Below, in pieces: positions 59,028 to 64,000 of a stretch of DNA of 64,000 nt (position 1 is its first letter; each line of letters begins with the position of its first letter). This DNA is from Diplonema papillatum. Its lineage: Eukaryota; Euglenozoa; Diplonemea; Diplonemida; Diplonemidae. The position numbers were made by a program, and so were the translations under genes. The stretch is taken from contig JAPJBO010000329.1 in assembly GCA_030068145.1 (NCBI GenBank), positions 62,001 through 126,000 on the forward strand, read 5' to 3'. A model generated the notes under the pieces. The model was given only the letters and a program-made list of their open reading frames with translations, was not told the origin of the DNA and ran no database searches.

Positions 59028-59748
59028 AGCACTTTGTTTGTGCGTACGTGTGTAAACCCTGTTTTGTTTAACACAGCACGCTGCTATCCGACACTTTTTG
59101 ATATAGACAAGCGAGCGTGTTACCATAAAAAAGAACGGAGGTGGATCTGGTGGAGGCTCTCCTTTTCTAGGATCTACTTGTTGTGGTGGGAAGGTGCAAG
59201 AGAAGCAACCCCGCCAAGAAAACAGGGACTCTGTTTTACTTTTCATTTTTGCTTGGAAGCACCGAAAAACGTTTGCGTTGGCCAGAGCAAGGCCGGGCGT
59301 TGCATGTTGGAACACTAACGCCTGAGGATTTCCAGAGCCGGGCCAGGCGCATTCATGAATCATGAATACAAAGCGAGACGCATCACTTCGTTGCTGTTGG
59401 CGTTGCTGTTGCTGGTGGCTGTTGATCTTGTTATTGTTTTCTCGCCAAGCATCTCTCCCCGCGTGGAATTCAGTGCCGGCGAATCATCAACCGCCTGCTC
59501 CACCTTCAAGGACATCTTTCTTTGAAGCTTGAGAATCGGTCGGGGAAGCGATTTCCTCAATGCCTCCAAGCATTCGCTTTACCCGGCGTAACTCCTGTTT
59601 TGGTTCTAGCTATCCTGAGGGAAATTTCGGAGTGAACCAGCTACTAGATGGTTCGATGGGTCTTTCGCCCCTATACCCAGCATTGACGAGAGCTCGGGGG
59701 TACATCATTGAACCCTGACGTAGAATCCTGGTTCTAAGTGGGCCACTT
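59028..59748. other. No gene recognised
   Basis: A weak F10-like phrase is at 59038-59090 and short GTTGCTGTT repeats are at 59392-59420. No convincing protein. Confidence 0.35.
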
Positions 59749-60128
59749 CCATCTGCAGTCGACCAACCGACAAGTGTGTCTATACGGTAGGGTCCAGCCT
59801 CAGAAGCTGGAGCTGAAGCTGAAGTTTTAATAAGGACATCTTTCCATCTGCAGTCGACCAACCGACAAGTGTGTCTACACGGTAGGGTCCAGCCTCAGAA
59901 GCTGGAGCTGAAGCTGAAGTTTTAATAAGGACATCTCTCCATCTGCAGTCGACCAACCTACAAGTGTGTCGACACGGTAGGGTCCAGCCTCAGAAGCTGG
60001 AGCTGAAGCTGGAGTTTTAATAAGGACATCTTTCCATCTGCAGTCGACCAACCGACAAGTGTGTCGACACGGTAGGGTCCAGCCTCAGAAACTGGAGCTG
60101 AAGCTGGAGCTGAAGCTGGAGCTGAAGC
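59749..60128. repeat. 95-bp tandem repeat, four units
   Basis: CCATCTGCAGTCGACCAACC starts units at 59749, 59844, 59939 and 60034, exactly 95 bp apart. Every unit contains CCAGCCTCAGAAGCTGGAG, the terminus of the foldback element at 21398. In the last unit GCTGGAGCTGAA is expanded. Confidence 0.92.
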
Positions 60129-60360
60129 TGGAGTTTTAATAAGCGGGTGCCACGCCGCTTTTGAGGTGTGACTCGGGCACACCTTATTTTACTCCAGCTT
60201 CTGAGGGTGCATTACAAGTGACTATAGTTAAAGCTGGAGTTTAGCGAGCGGGTGACACCCCTTGTCGGGTGCGGATTTACACGCGTTTTGGTTGTAGCAC
60301 GCCCGCTTTTCGGGCGCGCCCTCTTTAACTCCAGTTTCTGAGGCTGGACTCTTCTGTGTA
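60129..60360. mobile_element. Foldback element related to 21398-21529
   Basis: AAAGCTGGAGTTTAGCGAGC on the left and CTCTTTAACTCCAGTTTCTG then AGGCTGGA on the right face each other around the hairpin CGCCCGCTTTTCGGGCG. A second partial copy (CTCCAGCTTCTGAGG, 60191) lies before it. This is presumably the source of the 95-bp array. Confidence 0.65.
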
Positions 60361-61083
60361 GCAGTAGTCATGGCTGGGGTGGTTGCGACCGACACAGAGT
60401 TCGCATTCGAATAGTTTGAAGGAAGCGTCGACCCATAAAACGCTGCACGGACACCGTTAACCATCCTGGAAATCCTTCCCGCACTCGAAACTGTACCGGC
60501 GCCGAGGGTGCCCTGACGCCTGGGTGATGCGGTGCTGGTGTTCGGCTTGGAGCCGGCATGCAAAAACGGCTATCAACGGGAGTCCGCGCGAATCCTTTTC
60601 GTCGCAAAGTATCACCAGCCTTCGTCTTCTTGTTGCGTTAGTGGTATGGTCCTTTGACAGAGTGAGCCGATGCCTCTCATCTCACCTTTAAAACACGGCT
60701 GAGTCCTTCGCAAGCAAATGAGTCCCACACTACGCCAGCTTTTCGCTACGTGACTCCAGAAGGGGTCACTTTTGCCGCGCTTTCGTCGTGGTGCAGCCGT
60801 TGTCGGTTGCAACTGTTGCTGGAAGTTACTTACGAGTTCATTATCCGAAAAGGAATCGGAATCTTCACTTATATCACCAGCCTTCAGTCGGCGGCGTGCG
60901 AGAAGGGCGTTACCGCATCCTGTGGGTGGTATGAAGAATGCAAATACAAAGAGGCTTTTTTCTTTTAGTTGAACGCTTCAGGTCCCGGCACCATATACCT
61001 GAGTGCTTGAGGTTTAACCCTTTACGGACGGGTGATGTATTTTGTCGAACATACCGGGACCCGAGTCGGAATTCGGACACTGT
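60361..61083. repeat. F8 reference copy (60620-60830) and unassigned flanks
   Basis: F8 reads TCTTCTTGTTGCGTTAGTGG, GAGCCGATGCCTCTCATCTC and CGCTTTCGTCGTGGTGCAG. The T at 61021 begins TTTACGGACGGG, a terminus like that of the AACCACATACGGACG elements. There is no gene. Confidence 0.55.
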
Positions 61084-61254
61084 TGAGCCGGTCCGTCCCT
61101 ATCTCTTGAACCTGCATCGAAGTGCCTGCCGCTGTTTATCACAGTGAAACACGGTCCACCAAGGTCTATCCCTAGTCCCTAGAGCTGCATCGAATTGCCG
61201 GGTGCTGTATTCTTCGGTCTATCACGGTCTATCAAGAGGGGATGGACCGGCTCA
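61084..61254 (+). mobile_element. Miniature element, TGAGCCGGTCC termini, perfect 5-bp duplication
   Basis: The termini TGAGCCGGTCC and GGACCGGCTCA are flanked by ACTGT on both sides (61079-61083 and 61255-61259). 171 bp, non-coding. Three copies are in the window (with 26449-26620 and 58849-59027). Confidence 0.85.
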
Positions 61255-61704
61255 ACTGTGCCTTTGGAGTAAAGATACGTCAAAAAAGACCGGACCCAGG
61301 ATTTCAAACCGAGCATCGATCGAGTAAGTGATCTTTTGCACCGCCACATTCTCATTCAAACCGGATCAACTCGATCGATAATGATCAGCAAGCCAATCAT
61401 CGTCGAATCCAGAGTCGAACGGCGGTCTGAGAGATTAGATTTGCAAGCGACACTCAACTGCTGGGGATCTAAATCGGAGTTGCCAGCCTTCCCCGTCCAC
61501 GTGTGCAAGCACGGCTAATGGCAACACGTGCACAGTGCGCTGCTCAGGGTAGTTGAAGGCCTGTCAGTAGTGACTAGTCCGAGGGACGATAGTACTAATG
61601 CAACCCCTTCCTAAAAGATGGGCACGGGCGAACCCATGCCCGCTAATGCGTTCGACGACCTGATGAGTCTCATGCTTCTAGGCAATGCAATGCATTGTTA
61701 ACAC
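61255..61704. other. No gene recognised
   Basis: 61270-61345 (CCAGGATTTCAAACCGAGC then ATCGATCGAGTAAGTG) recurs near 33728-33765. 61525-61605 resembles 50700-50765 (GCTCAGGGTAGTYGAAGGCC). There is no protein-like frame. Confidence 0.4.
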
Positions 61705-61930
61705 AAAATACTCGAGGGGCTGCCTTGTGCTTACGTCGCAGGAGGCTAGAGGGGGGAGAAACAATACAACTACGAAGTGGGTCTTTTTCGTTGGACGCTT
61801 ACGTCCGCCACTGAACCCAGATTCACCTGTGTTTCGTGTGGGCTACAGCACATTTACGTCCTTTGATCTTTCGCAGCTGGTAAGCCTCCTCGGGTATTTC
61901 CTATACAGCAGGTGCTTATACAAAGACACG
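61705..61930 (+). repeat. F4 copy
   Basis: Nearly full length (ATACTCGAGGGGCTGCC to GTGCTTATACAAAG). It abuts the 3' end of the exon on the other strand. Confidence 0.8.
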
Positions 61931-62330
61931 AGCGCACCTGTCTCTGGACGCGAGTTGCCTCGTCCGCCGCCTCCTCGTGTCGTGGTCGCCGTCCTCGCTC
62001 GGGGAAGACGACGACGCGAGCGAGTCGTGTGAAACGACAGCTTCCTTCGACGCCTCCTCGATGAGCACGTCCAGCTTCGGCGAGTTCTTCTCGATGCCCA
62101 CCAGCTCCAGCTCGGCTTCCACCTTCGAGGTCCCGTGGGCTGAGAAGGTCACCCTCACGTTGCCCGCAGGCAGCTCCAGCGCCCGGGCCACGGTCGCACA
62201 GAAGTCTCGCTTGAACTTGTCGTCGGCGTCCTGCGCCCGCATCGCGAGCAGCATCTCGACGTAGCACACGGGCTGCTTCCCGGTGCCGGATTTCGCTTTC
62301 TCCGTCGAGGCGTTCGACTCCGATCTGTCC
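61916..62330 (-). CDS. Hypothetical protein exon with a small alpha/beta domain
   Basis: In one minus-strand frame without stops: DRSESNASTEKAKSGTGKQP, VCYVEMLLAMRAQDADDKFK, RDFCATVARALELPAGNVRV, TFSAHGTSKVEAELELVGIE and an acidic/Ser tail, ending at 61916. The pattern of an amphipathic helix (FKRDFCATVARAL) followed by V-x-V-x-F and V-x-A-x-L strands resembles the small helix-strand modules seen in many protist surface and channel proteins, but I cannot name it. The last ~20 residues (RRRRTRQLASRD) run toward repeat F4. The 5' border is probably a splice acceptor near 62335. The frame 61854-62447 on the same strand is a shadow. Confidence 0.5.
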
Positions 62331-62499
62331 GGGCCTGTGTGGGTCGTTGTTCATCCATTTTGGCGTTTGTGGTTTAGAGGTTCGGTATACAATAAAAGCC
62401 TCTTGGTGACCTCGCCCAAGCTCGTTTCCCCGGGGTAAGGCAGTCACTCAACATTCCCTTGCGCTAGTGCTATCAGTTACAAAGACGTGTTCTTACTTC
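62331..62499. other. Short unassigned gap
   Basis: It contains GTTTGTGGTTTAGAGGTTCGG, a phrase shared with 23030 and 47470. Confidence 0.35.
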
Positions 62500-62693
62500 T
62501 CCCTTTCTTCTAGGCAGTTCTCGTCAGACAATACGAAGAGCAGAAACTCCCAGCATAGCGCGACAAATAGGACACAGTCCCTCCCTCCCCCCGGGTAATT
62601 GAGGCCCCTCCATATAATTGGGACAGCAGAAAAAAAATGCGTGCAACTGAGACTCTTTAGGAGCTCGTTAGACAAGCATGGGTTGAAAAAAGT

Positions 62694-62871
62694 CCGGGCA
62701 ACTGTGGGTGGGCGCATCAGCGACTTCGTCGAAGACCGGCTGCTCGTCGGCTTCTTCCCCGCCGGCTTCTGCGACTCGGCGAGGAGGAGGAGCGAGTCCT
62801 GCGAGTGCTTCGGCGCCAGCGGCGCCGCCGCCTCCGCCGTGCTTTCGTCCCCGGGCTTTGTGAACCAACCC

Positions 62872-62905
<34 letters not shown>

Positions 62906-62995
62906 TGCTGCTGTCCCTCTTTCCGCTGCCGCGCTGCCTGCCGTGCCGCCTCGGCGGGTCAGCAGGTGTCGTCGACGGCTGCGCCCCGAGATCCT
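62694..62995 (-). CDS. Exon candidate in repeat unit 1: poly-Gly, then Ser/Lys-rich
   Basis: The minus strand reads a run of twelve glycines, then WFTKPGDESTAEAAAPLAPK, HSQDSLLLLAESQKPAGKKP and TSSRSSTKSLMRPP. The Gly run is encoded by an uninterrupted (GGC)n tract at 62874-62910. The plus strand would give poly-Pro instead; I favour minus because its composition outside the tract is more protein-like. The family is unknown. Confidence 0.35.
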
Positions 62996-63225
62996 CCCGT
63001 TTTCGGGGTAAGACAATAGTACAAGACCCAGGATGTTTTTGAGGGGTGTTAAGACGATAAAAGCCTGCTTTTTTCACAGCCAGCACCAGCGCGACAAATA
63101 GGACACAGTCCCTCCCTCCCCCCGGGTAATTGAGACCCCTCCATATAATTGAGACAGCAGAAAAAAGAATGCGTGCAACTGAGACTCTTTAGGAGCTCAT
63201 TAGACAAGCATGGGTTGAAAGGTCC

Positions 63226-63395
63226 GGGCAACTGCGGGTGGGCGCATCAGCGACTTCGTCGAAGACCGGCTGCTCGTCGGCTTCTTGCCCGCCGGCTTCT
63301 GCGACTCGGCGAGGAGGAGGAGCGAGTCCTGCGAGTGCTTCGGCGCCAGCGGCGCCGCCGCCGCGCTTTCGTCCCCGGGCTTTGTGAACCAACCC

Positions 63396-63429
<34 letters not shown>

Positions 63430-63540
63430 GGGGGCCCGGCTTCTGGATGCGCGGCACCCGCGCCGACGGCGCCGGCGCGTCTTCAACCCACTCTCCGGCC
63501 CACGCCGCCGCGCCCGCCGCCGCTGCTGTCCTTCCGCGCC
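63226..63540 (-). CDS. Exon candidate in repeat unit 2: paralogue of unit 1
   Basis: Again a poly-Gly run of about twelve (63396-63431), then WFTKPGDESAAAAPLAPKHS and QDSLLLLAESQKPAGKKPTS. It has a deletion of three codons relative to unit 1, which keeps the frame, and a different sequence before the Gly run (VPRIQKPGPRG). A third unit starts at 63970 and leaves the window. Confidence 0.35.
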
Positions 63541-64000
63541 GAGGCTGCCCAGCTTGTACAAAATCCAGGACGTTTTCGGGGGAGGCGTCAAGACGATAGT
63601 ACAAGACCCAGGACGTTTTTGGTGTTTCAGACAATAGCACAGACCCAGGACATTTTTGAGGGGAAATAAGACAATGAAAGCCTGCTTTTTCACAGCCAGC
63701 ATAGCGCGACAAATAGGATACAGTCCCCCCCGCCCCCCGGGTAATTGAGACCCCTCCATATAATTGGGACAGCAGAAAAAATGCTTGCAACTGAGACTCT
63801 TTAGCAGCTCATTAGACAAGCATGGGTTGAAAAAAGTACTGGCACCTGTGGGTGGGAAAAAGACTGCGTGTTTATCCCACTCAAAGAAAAAGATTCTTGG
63901 AAATGAGACTCTTTTTCAGAGCTCGTTACACAAGCGTTTGGGTTGAAAAAACCTGGGCACCTGTAGGCGGGCGCCCCAGCGACTTCGTCGAAGACCGGCT

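Larger units (their letters stand above)
62500..64000 (-). repeat. Tandem array of ~531-615 bp units containing a low-complexity exon
   Basis: CGACAAATAGGACACAGTCC (or a close variant) marks units at 62561, 63092 and 63707, 531 and 615 bp apart. The third is cut by the window edge and has an extra local duplication around GAGACTCTTT. Each unit has a non-coding half (GGGTAATTGAGACCCC, CCATATAATTG, AACTGAGACTCTTTAG) and a GC-rich half that may be coding. Confidence 0.88.

Overview
This window looks like nuclear DNA from a microbial eukaryote (a protist or alga). The evidence is as follows. The recognisable proteins are eukaryotic in type: a PLD1/2-style phospholipase D, an APE1-style endonuclease and RCC1 propellers. 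Pieces of cytosolic-type 28S rRNA are present. The coding exons are GC-rich with GT-AG-like borders, there is no operon structure, and dispersed non-autonomous repeats are very dense. I cannot name the species from sequence alone. All exon borders given here are estimates.

Layout. 1-2.8 kb: the first 609 codons of a phospholipase D on the minus strand, followed upstream by two extra partial copies of its own 5' end. 2.85-9.5 kb: a foldback element, then a tandem array of about 5.3 kb that begins exactly at a remnant of a retroelement RNase H and is interrupted near its end by a hAT-like miniature transposon. 9.5-15 kb: repeats, two small exon candidates and an inverted pair of miniature elements. 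15.1-17.5 kb: a 465-codon glycosyltransferase-like gene (fucosyltransferase-type motif) with broken copies of its own 3' and 5' ends on either side. 17.5-24.3 kb: repeats, scrambled 28S rRNA pieces, a leucine-rich-repeat exon and a basic C-terminal exon. 26.9-27.8 kb: an RCC1 seven-blade propeller gene, with a paralogue about 91% identical at 49.2-50.1 kb. 33.3 kb: another 28S piece. 37-40.2 kb: a LINE-type retroelement with zinc finger and RNase H, whose RT has lost its middle. 44.3-46.3 kb: a repeat that has swallowed a glycosyltransferase fragment, then a 28S 3'-end dimer running into 52-bp repeats that look like rDNA intergenic-spacer subrepeats. 52.4-54.7 kb: two tandem arrays (about 213 bp and 182 bp). 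55.1-58.6 kb: a complete APE1-like gene inside an array of its own 3' and 5' fragments. 59-64 kb: miniature elements, a 95-bp array, one more exon and an array of about 530-615 bp that runs off the right edge.

The main theme is not a pathway but a process. Nearly every recognisable gene has partial copies of itself nearby or inside repeats, and there are at least ten families of short dispersed elements, here named F1-F10 plus the terminal-inverted-repeat elements. Strongest points for follow-up: the RNase H-seeded higher-order array, the hAT-like pair with 8-bp target duplications, the gene capture inside repeat F3, the APE1-like enzyme with Gln in place of the catalytic Asn, and the 28S dimer repeated at two loci in opposite orientation.
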